Shown: positions 1-5,824 of the stretch, in pieces
Position numbering within the stretch: the stretch's first letter is position 1
Layout: each line of letters opens with the position of its first letter
Source of the DNA: Chloroflexota bacterium
Lineage (GTDB): Bacteria; Chloroflexota; Dehalococcoidia; Lucifugimonadales; Lucifugimonadaceae
Assembly: GCA_009837685.1 (NCBI GenBank)
Contig: VXTA01000087.1
Coordinates: forward strand, 1-8,650
DNA length: 8,650 nucleotides
Direction: 5' to 3'
Position numbers and translations under genes: made by a program
The notes under the pieces: generated by a model
The model's input: only the letters and a program-made list of their open reading frames with translations
Told to the model about the DNA's origin: nothing
Database searches by the model: none

Positions 1-28
1 ATTCCTGCTTTTGCGGGAATGACGGGAG
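1..28. repeat. REP-like hairpin repeat, copy A
   Basis: Bases 2-8 pair with 13-19 around a TTTT loop, giving seven pairs of which one is a T-G wobble. The hairpin is followed by GAATGACGGGAG. A second copy at 3353-3380 matches at 20 of 28 positions without gaps and keeps the fold. No T-tract follows, so a simple intrinsic terminator is less likely than a dispersed intergenic palindrome. The element may continue left of the window edge. Confidence 0.55.
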
Positions 29-52
29 TCGAGGGCTGGAATGACGCAAGTC
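16..52. repeat. Short tandem-like direct repeat, 15-base units, 22-base period
   Basis: GGAATGACGGGAGTC (16-30) recurs as GGAATGACGCAAGTC (38-52), matching at 13 of 15 positions. The first unit is the right arm of hairpin copy A, so the second looks like a partial duplicate of that repeat's tail. Confidence 0.4.
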
Positions 53-70
53 AAGAGCGGAGATGATAAT
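41..70 (+). promoter_or_regulatory. Weak candidate promoter for mdh
   Basis: ATGACG (41-46) and GATAAT (65-70, five of six matches to TATAAT) are separated by 18 bases and would start transcription near 77, about 70 bases before mdh. The -35 lies inside the repeated element, which lowers confidence. No other clear pair was seen in the 145-base leader. Confidence 0.2.
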
Positions 71-145
71 GACATAGAGTTGATTATGTAGGTGTAGGCG
101 GGCGATCATCAGGGTTGCCCTTACTAACTAGGAGATGGGTTAGAT

Positions 146-1081
146 ATGCGATCCAAGGTAACCGTCGTAGGTGCCGGCAACGTCGGCGCAACCACCGCAC
201 AGCGCATCTACGAACGCGGCTACGCCGATGTAGTCCTAGTCGACGTAGTCGAAGACATGCCCCAAGGCAAAGCGCTGGACCTATTGGAGTCCGGCCCCGT
301 CCTAGGCACCGACGCCCAGATCATCGGTGCAAACGACTATGAACCAACCGCGGATTCCGACGTCGTAGTCATCACCGCCGGCATCGCCCGACGCCCAGGC
401 ATGTCCCGCGACGACCTCCTCCTCACCAACATGCGCATCATGCAGTCAGTCACCGAGCAGGTCGTCAAATACTCGCCCGACTGCATCATCGTCGTCGTAT
501 CCAACCCGCTCGACGCCATGGTTCAACTCGCCCAGCAAGTCAGCGGATTCCCCAAGGAGCGCGTCGTCGGAATGGCTGGCATCCTCGACACCGCACGCTT
601 CCGCACCTTCCTCGCTCAAGAGCTAAACGTCTCCGTTACCAACGTCTCCGCATACGTCCTCGGCGGACACGGCGACACCATGGTCCCCCTCATCAAAGCC
701 ACAACCGTCGGCGGCGTGCCCGTATCCGAACTGATCGAAGCCGACCGTCTCGAAGAGATCGTCCAACGCACCCGCGATGGAGGAGCCGAGATCGTAGCCC
801 TCCTCAAAACCGGCTCCGCCTACTACGCACCATCAGCTGCGAGCGCACAGATGGTTGAGGCGATCCTCCTCGACCGCAAAGAGATACTGCCGTGCGCGGC
901 GATGCTTGATGGGGAGTATGGGATTTCTGGGCTTTACGTGGGTGTGCCGGTGAAGCTGGGTGCGAACGGCATAGAAGAGATCATCGAGGTCGAGTTGACG
1001 GAAGCCGAGAGTACTGCGTTGCAGGCATCAGCGGACGCGGTGCAGGAGTTGGTGGATGTGATGGCCGAGAGTGGGAAATAA
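146..1081 (+). CDS. mdh: Malate dehydrogenase (NAD-dependent, LDH-like type)
   Basis: This cytosolic enzyme interconverts malate and oxaloacetate with NAD in the TCA cycle. The 311-residue length is normal for the family. Seen in the protein: the Rossmann glycine motif [10 protein letters not shown] at residues 9-18; Asp33 at the end of the second strand, typical of NAD preference; the substrate-loop ARRPGMSR at 81-88, where Arg marks malate rather than lactate dehydrogenases; SNP at 119-121; the DTAR stretch at 148-151; and the catalytic His175 in GGHGDTMVP. The ATG at 146 follows GGAG at 131-134. The gene stands alone, with a hairpin 20 bases past its stop. Oddity: codon usage flips near codon 250. 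Earlier codons strongly prefer C endings, with about 22 GTC, one GTG and no Gly GGG. The last 56 codons use six GTG, one GTC and four GGG. Confidence 0.96.
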   Translation: MRSKVTVVGAGNVGATTAQRIYERGYADVVLVDVVEDMPQGKALDLLESGPVLGTDAQIIGANDYEPTADSDVVVITAGIARRPGMSRDDLLLTNMRIMQSVTEQVVKYSPDCIIVVVSNPLDAMVQLAQQVSGFPKERVVGMAGILDTARFRTFLAQELNVSVTNVSAYVLGGHGDTMVPLIKATTVGGVPVSELIEADRLEEIVQRTRDGGAEIVALLKTGSAYYAPSAASAQMVEAILLDRKEILPCAAMLDGEYGISGLYVGVPVKLGANGIEEIIEVELTEAESTALQASADAVQELVDVMAESGK

Positions 1082-1100
1082 GACGCATTGAAAAACTCGC

Positions 1101-1140
1101 CTCATGCTAAGGGTTTCTAATCTAGCCCAGCGGCATTGAG
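1101..1140. terminator. Hairpin after mdh, possible terminator
   Basis: CTCATGC (1101-1107) pairs with GCATTGAG (1133-1140) as seven pairs with one bulged T. Inside it GGG (1111-1113) pairs with CCC (1126-1128), leaving a 12-base loop. It lies 20 bases after the mdh stop. No U-tract follows, so it may be a weak terminator or an mRNA end stabiliser. The structure was judged by eye, without an energy calculation. Confidence 0.35.
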
Positions 1141-1239
1141 CAGTTATCGAACCACTTGAATGCGCTTTGCCATTCGGTTAGGACGAACTTGGGCAGTGAC
1201 GCTAACATCATCTTAGGGTCAATTTGTCGGGGAACAGGG

Positions 1240-1282
1240 TTGACTTTGTTGTCACGAACGGTCATGAAATTTGACGACACAA
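1240..1282 (+). promoter_or_regulatory. Candidate R-M promoter with overlapping inverted repeat
   Basis: TTGACT (1240-1245, five of six matches to the -35 consensus) is followed by CATGAA at a 17-base spacing or TGAAAT (1265-1270, four of six) at 19. Transcription would start only about 10-20 bases before the methyltransferase ATG. An imperfect inverted repeat brackets the -10: TTGTTGTCA (1246-1254) and TGACGACACAA (1272-1282), identical in reverse complement apart from two inserted bases. This placement would suit an operator, but no control-protein gene is present. The binding partner is unknown. Confidence 0.35.
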
Positions 1283-1292
1283 GAGATAACCG

Positions 1293-2549
1293 ATGCTGAA
1301 AGTCGAAAGTCGGTTCGGCGGGGATTGGGAATACCGGACCGCCAACACGAAGGAATATACGCACGGAATTCATCCCTATCCCGCGATGATGATTCCGCAG
1401 GTGGCGCGGCGATTGATCGGCGAGTATGGTCCAGAGGAGGGTGTTCTTCTCGATCCTTATTGCGGGACTGGAACGACGTTGCTTGAAGGGATGTTGGTGA
1501 ACCTCGATGCAACCGGTACTGACCTCAACCCTCTGGCGCGTCTCATCGCAAGGACCAAGACCGCGCCGATTGATCTCGACCTCCTTGACCGTGAGATAAA
1601 GGACTTCAGCGAATTCGGACTCGTTACCGTAGGTTCGCGTGACGGTCAAACTGTACGACCCGACATCCCGAATATCGATTATTGGTTCAGCGAGAACGTG
1701 CAACGTGAATTGGGTTTGATCCGCGGTCACATCGACTGGATCGAATCAGCGCGAATTGCCGATTTCTTCAGGGTCGCGTTCAGTTTGACAGTGCGGAAGG
1801 TGTCGTGGACGAAAAACTCCGAATTCAAACTCGTGAGGATGACACCCGAGCGTATCGAGGATCACGATCCAGACGTCTTTTCGACGATGGTCGATGTGCT
1901 AAATGACAACAGACGGGCTTTCGCATCGCTTGATCATGCTCTTGGCGATGAATCCGCAATTCCTTCGGTCTACGGATTCAATACCGTAGTTGGGATACCG
2001 CAAGAGATCATTGCCCCTGAATCGGTCGATATCGTTGTGACATCGCCGCCATACGGAGATTCGAAGACGACAGTGGCGTATGGGCAATTTTCGCGACTTT
2101 CGTCCCAATGGCTCGGTTACGACAACGCCAACCGAGTGGACAACTCGCTTATGGGCGGTGCCAAACTTGCGGGCGACGTCAGTTTCGGATTCGATGAACT
2201 GGACGATGTAATCGATGAGATTGCCGATGCGGACCCTCGACGCGCCGGCGAGGTCGCATCGTTCTTCGTCGACTATCGTAATTCGATCCGTAACGTCGCT
2301 GATGCGGTGAGTCCTGGTGGTTTAGCTTGCTACGTCGTTGGGAACCGAACGGTGAAGGGTTATCAAATACCGACATCTGAATCGACAGCGGCATTTTTCG
2401 AAATGAACGGCTTTGAGCATGTTGATACTTTCCACCGGAATATCCCGAACAAACGGATGCCGTCGATGAACTCTCCGACAAATGTTCCGGGTAAATTGGG
2501 CAAGACGATGAAATCGGAATTTATTGTGGTCAGTCGAAAGATGGGTTGA
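1293..2549 (+). CDS. DNA methyltransferase of a type II R-M system, SPPY type (probably N4-cytosine)
   Basis: This 418-residue protein should protect host DNA by transferring a methyl group from S-adenosylmethionine to an exocyclic amino group in the site cut by the adjacent endonuclease. Motifs seen in order: a motif X-like stretch GIHPYPAMMIP (25-35); the SAM-binding motif I LDPYCGTGTT (53-62); an acidic motif II-like TDLNP (76-80); the catalytic motif IV TSPPY (250-254); a PGG strand region near 341-350; and a basic NIPNKRMPS stretch (383-391) near the C-terminus. SPPY is most common in N4-cytosine enzymes, and N4 methylation is what MvaI/BcnI relatives use, but N6-adenine cannot be excluded. 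The ATG at 1293 is the first in-frame start after an in-frame TAA at 1287, and only a weak AAGAG ribosome binding site precedes it. The stop overlaps the endonuclease ATG. G+C is lower than in mdh. The long insert between motifs I/II and IV (about 90-240) is the likely target-recognition region. Confidence 0.9.
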   Translation: MLKVESRFGGDWEYRTANTKEYTHGIHPYPAMMIPQVARRLIGEYGPEEGVLLDPYCGTGTTLLEGMLVNLDATGTDLNPLARLIARTKTAPIDLDLLDREIKDFSEFGLVTVGSRDGQTVRPDIPNIDYWFSENVQRELGLIRGHIDWIESARIADFFRVAFSLTVRKVSWTKNSEFKLVRMTPERIEDHDPDVFSTMVDVLNDNRRAFASLDHALGDESAIPSVYGFNTVVGIPQEIIAPESVDIVVTSPPYGDSKTTVAYGQFSRLSSQWLGYDNANRVDNSLMGGAKLAGDVSFGFDELDDVIDEIADADPRRAGEVASFFVDYRNSIRNVADAVSPGGLACYVVGNRTVKGYQIPTSESTAAFFEMNGFEHVDTFHRNIPNKRMPSMNSPTNVPGKLGKTMKSEFIVVSRKMG

Positions 2550-3256
2550 TGATGCGATTGTCGGAACTGCGCGAACGCCTACAGCGACTCAACGCCGAAG
2601 GGTTTGTTCCGACGGAGAGATCAGGGCCAACGGGCATCGGGCACACGCTTGAAACTCGGTTGGGATTGTCCGAGAACAACCTGCCAATTCCGGATATCGG
2701 CGGACGGGTCGAGGTTAAGGCGACACGATCGAATACGAGTAATCTGATCACGCTGTTTACGTTCAACCGGGCCGTTTGGAAGTTCAAGAACAAGGAACTC
2801 GTCGAAAGGTGGGGGTACTTTGACGATACGAGGGATCGTCCGGCGCTTTACACGACAGTTTCGGCGACAGATACGAACGCTTTGGGCTTGCAACTCTCCG
2901 TATCCGAGGACGGCAACGAATTGTTTATGACGCATGTGCCTACTGAAACGTTGCTGGCATCTTGGGACATGTACTACATCGTTGGAAAGTTCGTTACGAA
3001 GTTCGAGAGAATGTTGTTTGTCCATGCCGATTCAAAGATAGTTGACGATAAAGAGTATTTTCACTACGACGAGGCGGAGATTCTGTCGGAGCCTAGTTCG
3101 CTGACTTTCAGGGACGGATTCGCCAATGGCATCGTGACGATCGATATTCGAATGTATTTGAGGCCCAGTGGAGCGGCGAGGAACCACGGGACGGGTTTCC
3201 GCATCCTTGAGCAGAATCTGCCGAGATTGTTTGGGAAGGTCGAACGTTTGGTTTGA
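2549..3256 (+). CDS. MvaI/BcnI-family type II restriction endonuclease
   Basis: The enzyme should cleave unmodified DNA at a short site. Known family members MvaI and BcnI cut CC/WGG and CC/SGG, so a CCNGG-type target is the best guess. The length of 235 residues matches the family (about 240). Family signatures are visible: TGIG then TLE with Glu35 (28-35); the nuclease core PDIGGRVEVK with Asp49, Glu55 and Lys57; ITLFTF (67-72); ADSKI followed by K-x-Y (160-170); and the C-terminal DIR (199-201) and NHGTGFRI (212-219), which align with the base-reading region of MvaI as I remember it. The nuclease core is intact. I chose ATG 2549, which forms TGATG with the methyltransferase stop and implies translational coupling. 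TTG 2546 and ATG 2552 are the alternatives. The gene is relatively AT-rich in places (22 of 60 bases G+C at 3001-3060), consistent with transfer. Confidence 0.9.
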   Translation: MMRLSELRERLQRLNAEGFVPTERSGPTGIGHTLETRLGLSENNLPIPDIGGRVEVKATRSNTSNLITLFTFNRAVWKFKNKELVERWGYFDDTRDRPALYTTVSATDTNALGLQLSVSEDGNELFMTHVPTETLLASWDMYYIVGKFVTKFERMLFVHADSKIVDDKEYFHYDEAEILSEPSSLTFRDGFANGIVTIDIRMYLRPSGAARNHGTGFRILEQNLPRLFGKVERLV

Positions 3257-3340
3257 TCAGGTTGGTTTCGTAGGGCGCAGTCGCGGATGTTGTTTTCGGA
3301 GTCGCCGTCGTTGAGGCGATGAAGTCCCTGGCCCTTAATC

Positions 3341-3380
3341 CGCCGATTCTGGGTTCAGGCTTTCGCCAGAATGGCGTGAG
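3341..3380. repeat. REP-like hairpin repeat, copy B, between convergent genes
   Basis: CGCC-g-ATTCTGG (3341-3352) pairs with CCAGAATGGCG (3366-3376), eleven pairs with one bulge. A competing inner hairpin pairs TTCaGGC (3354-3360) with GCCaGAA (3365-3371) around TTTC, which is the fold shared with copy A at 1-28. The T6-G15 wobble of copy A is a G-C pair here. It lies between the endonuclease gene and the 3' end of ribH, so it may act as a bidirectional terminator, although no U-tract is present on either side. The rest of 3257-3403 shows nothing recognisable. Confidence 0.55.
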
Positions 3381-3403
3381 AGCATGCGGAGATAAACGCG
3401 GTA

Positions 3404-3907
3404 TCAGCGAATGCCGATGGATCGAGGTCTTCGTTGCAACCCCCTCAACCGATTAACCATCTCCACCGCCGACTCCGCATACCCCGACGCCTGCCCAACC
3501 CGCTCCACAGCCTGCTCAACAGTATCCGTAGTCAAAACCCCGAAAATCACCGGCTTCAGCGCATCCTCCGAAACCCTTAACAACCCCTGCGAAGCCGCAC
3601 TCGCAATGTGCTCGTAATGATCCGTCTCCCCCCGGATCACCGCACCGATAGCGATCACTGCGTCAGATTCGATCGGCGGGTCCAACAGCACCCGCGCCGC
3701 CAATGGCAACTCAAACGAACCCGGCACCTCGAAAATCTGCGATTCCTCAACTGTGACACCCAACTCCCCCAACCGTGCCAAACATAGGTCACGCATCTTG
3801 AACGTGATATCCGAATTGAACCGCGCCACCGCAATCCCGATCTTCAAACCCGATCCATCCAAAAACTCCGACGGTGCCTCTCCAGCACCCTTCTCAATCT
3901 CGGCCAT
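3404..3907 (-). CDS. ribH: 6,7-dimethyl-8-ribityllumazine synthase
   Basis: Lumazine synthase condenses 5-amino-6-ribitylaminouracil with 3,4-dihydroxy-2-butanone 4-phosphate, the penultimate riboflavin step, normally as a 60-subunit or smaller cytosolic shell. The 167 residues are typical. Seen: RFNSDIT (29-35) with the stacking Phe30; EVPGSFELP (60-68); GAVIRGETDHYEH (88-100) with the conserved His98; FGVLTTDT (122-129); and the C-terminal AVERVG and AVEMVNRL helices. It is the last gene of the rib operon. I chose ATG 3907, two bases after the ribBA stop and six bases past a GGGCGG sequence. A TTG at 3913, overlapping that stop, is the less likely alternative. Codons end mostly in G, unlike the C-ending style of early mdh. 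Confidence 0.95.
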   Translation of the reverse strand: MAEIEKGAGEAPSEFLDGSGLKIGIAVARFNSDITFKMRDLCLARLGELGVTVEESQIFEVPGSFELPLAARVLLDPPIESDAVIAIGAVIRGETDHYEHIASAASQGLLRVSEDALKPVIFGVLTTDTVEQAVERVGQASGYAESAVEMVNRLRGLQRRPRSIGIR

Positions 3908-3909
3908 AT

Positions 3910-5202
3910 TCAACCGCCCAAGCGCGTCCGACGCCTACTGGCAACCGGCCCCGAAGGCTCCTCTTCACCATCTTCCACCTTGATCTGATGCATCATCCGA
4001 TCGCGCTTGGTCTCGAGATACTTACGATTGTGGTCATTAGCGGGTAGAGAAAGAGGTACCTGCTCCACCATCTCTAGTCCAAACCCTTCCAAACCCGCAA
4101 CTTTTTTCGGGTTGTTGGTCAAAAACTTGAACTTGCGAATCCCAAGGTCGATAAGGATCTGGGCACCGACCCCATAGTGGCGGAGGTCTGTCTGGAGGCC
4201 GAGACGGTTGTTAGCTTCTACCGTGTCGAGACCGTTGTCTTGGAGACGGTAGGCCTTGAGCTTGTTGATGAGTCCGATGCCGCGTCCCTCTTGCCTCATA
4301 TAGACCAGCGCGCCGACACCTTCACCCGCAATCTGCGACATCGCCGCGTCCAACTGCTCGCCGCAATCGCAACGCTGGCTGCCGAAGATGTCACCCGTCA
4401 AACACTCCGAGTGCACACGCACTACGGCCGGCTCCTCAGGGTCGATCTTCCCCATTACTAACGCAATGTGCTCCGCCGGATCCACGTTGCTCCGATACGC
4501 TACGCACCTGAACTCCCCCCACTTCGTAGGCAAACGCGTCTCAGTAACACGTTGCACAAACGACTCCCTACTCAAACGATAGGCGATGATATCGGCGATG
4601 GAGACGATAGGGATGTCGTGCCTCTTGGCAATCTTTTCGAGTTGCGTCCGCCTCGCCATAGTCCCATCATCATTCATGATCTCGCACACCACCGCCGCGG
4701 AGCGTTTGCCTGCCGCACGAACAAGGTCGATCGAGCCTTCGGTGTGACCTGCGCGCACTAGGACCCCGCCTTCTTGATATCGAAGCGGAAACACATGTCC
4801 GGGCTGAACAAAATTCTCAGACGACGCCTCGGGTTCTGACAACAGCCGGATCGTGTGCGCTCGATCAGCCGACGAAATCCCGGTCGTAATCCCGTACGCC
4901 GCATCCACCGCCACCGTCATCGCCGTCGAGTGCGGCGACGTATTGTTGCGCACCATCATCGGCATCTCGAGGCGGTCAAGGTCTTCACCCTCCATCGGAA
5001 CGCAGATCAACCCGCGTCCGTGGACAGCCATGAAGTTGATCTGGTTGTCAGTCGCATCCTCCGCCGCCATCACGAAGTCGCCCTCGTTCTCACGGTCCTC
5101 ATCGTCGACCATGATCACCATGCCACCTGATCGGACGCGCGCGATTGCGAGCTCAACTGAATCCGCGGTTTCGGGTCCCATCTCCCGCGCTTCACTTGTC
5201 AT
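3910..5202 (-). CDS. ribBA: Bifunctional DHBP synthase / GTP cyclohydrolase II
   Basis: This fusion supplies both precursors of riboflavin. The N-terminal domain makes 3,4-dihydroxy-2-butanone 4-phosphate and formate from ribulose 5-phosphate. The C-terminal domain opens GTP to the diaminopyrimidine. In the 430-residue protein the DHBP synthase half (about 13-210) shows the acidic DDEDRENEGD loop (33-42), TGISSADRAHTI (107-118) and RAGHTEGSIDL (150-160) with His153. The cyclohydrolase half (about 215-400) shows VHSECLTGDIFGSQRCDCG with zinc ligands Cys267, Cys278 and Cys280, RQEGRGIGL (303-311), and LTNNPKKVAGL (361-371). Both catalytic sets look intact. The tail after 405 is acidic then basic (RRRTRLGG) and looks unstructured. 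ATG 5202 is preferred, five bases after the ribE stop. TTG 5211 would overlap that stop by four bases. No strong ribosome binding site separates the two, so coupling to ribE is likely. Confidence 0.96.
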   Translation of the reverse strand: MTSEAREMGPETADSVELAIARVRSGGMVIMVDDEDRENEGDFVMAAEDATDNQINFMAVHGRGLICVPMEGEDLDRLEMPMMVRNNTSPHSTAMTVAVDAAYGITTGISSADRAHTIRLLSEPEASSENFVQPGHVFPLRYQEGGVLVRAGHTEGSIDLVRAAGKRSAAVVCEIMNDDGTMARRTQLEKIAKRHDIPIVSIADIIAYRLSRESFVQRVTETRLPTKWGEFRCVAYRSNVDPAEHIALVMGKIDPEEPAVVRVHSECLTGDIFGSQRCDCGEQLDAAMSQIAGEGVGALVYMRQEGRGIGLINKLKAYRLQDNGLDTVEANNRLGLQTDLRHYGVGAQILIDLGIRKFKFLTNNPKKVAGLEGFGLEMVEQVPLSLPANDHNRKYLETKRDRMMHQIKVEDGEEEPSGPVASRRRTRLGG

Positions 5203-5207
5203 CGGTT

Positions 5208-5807
5208 TCAAAGTTCCCGGCTCGTTACGAACCGTTCGATGTATTTGCCAGTCTGATCAGTTTCGATATTAACTGTATCCCCGACCTTCAACACGCCCAA
5301 TGTGGTGTGGATCGCCGTGTATGGGATCAAGTTGAAGGTGAAGCTCTCGGGATAACAATCGAACGCTGTGAGACTGACACCCTCGACCGCAACAAAGCCT
5401 TTCTCTACGATATAGCGTAAGATCGTCTCGTCAGACTGGATAGTGATCAGTTTGGCGTCGCCGTCGTAGCGGATATCAGTGACGTTGCCGAGGCCTTCAA
5501 CATGCCCCTGCACGAGATGCCCACCGACGACTGCCCCGAAACGCAGCGCGCGTTCGAGATTGATATGCGCACCGGGATGAAGTTCCGAAAACCAAGTCGC
5601 GCGTTGCGTTTCTGGAGTCACATCTACGTGGAATCTGGTCGCTTCGAGACTTGTAACGGTAAGACAAGCGCCACTCACCGATACGCTGTCGGAGATTCGC
5701 AAACCATCGTCGCCCGACAGCACCCGCTGCGCGCTGATGGCGAGGCGACCGCTAGATGGGGCGAAAGAGTGAATTCTGCCCACCTCTTCGACTATTCCGC
5801 TAAACAT
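5208..5807 (-). CDS. ribE: Riboflavin synthase, alpha subunit
   Basis: Riboflavin synthase dismutates two molecules of 6,7-dimethyl-8-ribityllumazine into riboflavin and a pyrimidine that RibH reuses. The 199 residues show the family's internal duplication. The first barrel (1-93) contains MFSGIVEEVG and SVSVSGACLTV (41-51). The second (about 94-190) contains GGHLVQGHVEG (95-105), VEGVSLTAF (141-149) and the closing ETDQTGKYIER (182-192). The start is ATG 5807, because the family begins MF(S/T)GI and a good GGAG lies at 5819-5816, eight bases upstream. The longer TTG frame from 5828 adds seven residues the family lacks. The gene is called ribE or ribC in different species. It follows ribD by 17 bases. 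Confidence 0.96.
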   Translation of the reverse strand: MFSGIVEEVGRIHSFAPSSGRLAISAQRVLSGDDGLRISDSVSVSGACLTVTSLEATRFHVDVTPETQRATWFSELHPGAHINLERALRFGAVVGGHLVQGHVEGLGNVTDIRYDGDAKLITIQSDETILRYIVEKGFVAVEGVSLTAFDCYPESFTFNLIPYTAIHTTLGVLKVGDTVNIETDQTGKYIERFVTSREL

Positions 5808-5815
5808 TCCGTAAT

Positions 5816-5819
5816 CTCC
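5816..5819 (-). promoter_or_regulatory. Ribosome binding site deciding the ribE start
   Basis: GGAG on the minus strand lies eight bases before ATG 5807 and inside the longer TTG-started frame. This supports initiation at the ATG, which encodes the canonical MFSGI N-terminus. Confidence 0.7.
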
Positions 5820-5824
5820 GCTTT

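Noticed and set aside
115..342. 75-codon Arg-rich plus-strand frame overlapping the mdh start
   Set aside because: It is an out-of-frame reading of GC-rich mdh sequence, and the arginine richness is a composition artefact.
1082..1292. Control (C) protein gene or Vsr endonuclease expected near an R-M system
   Set aside because: No helix-turn-helix-sized or Vsr-like frame is present. N4-cytosine methylation would not need a Vsr enzyme.
1122..1730. 202-codon minus-strand open frame across the methyltransferase 5' end
   Set aside because: It is mostly the antisense of a well-supported methyltransferase. Only its last 47 codons lie outside that gene, and these are reported separately at low interest.
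3257..3403. Target-site duplication or attachment site bounding the R-M cassette
   Set aside because: Comparing the flanks 1082-1130 and 3257-3400 by eye gave no convincing matching direct repeats.
4853..5272. 139-codon plus-strand open frame opposite ribBA and ribE
   Set aside because: It is Ser/Arg-rich antisense of the conserved DHBP synthase domain, with no motif or ribosome binding site.
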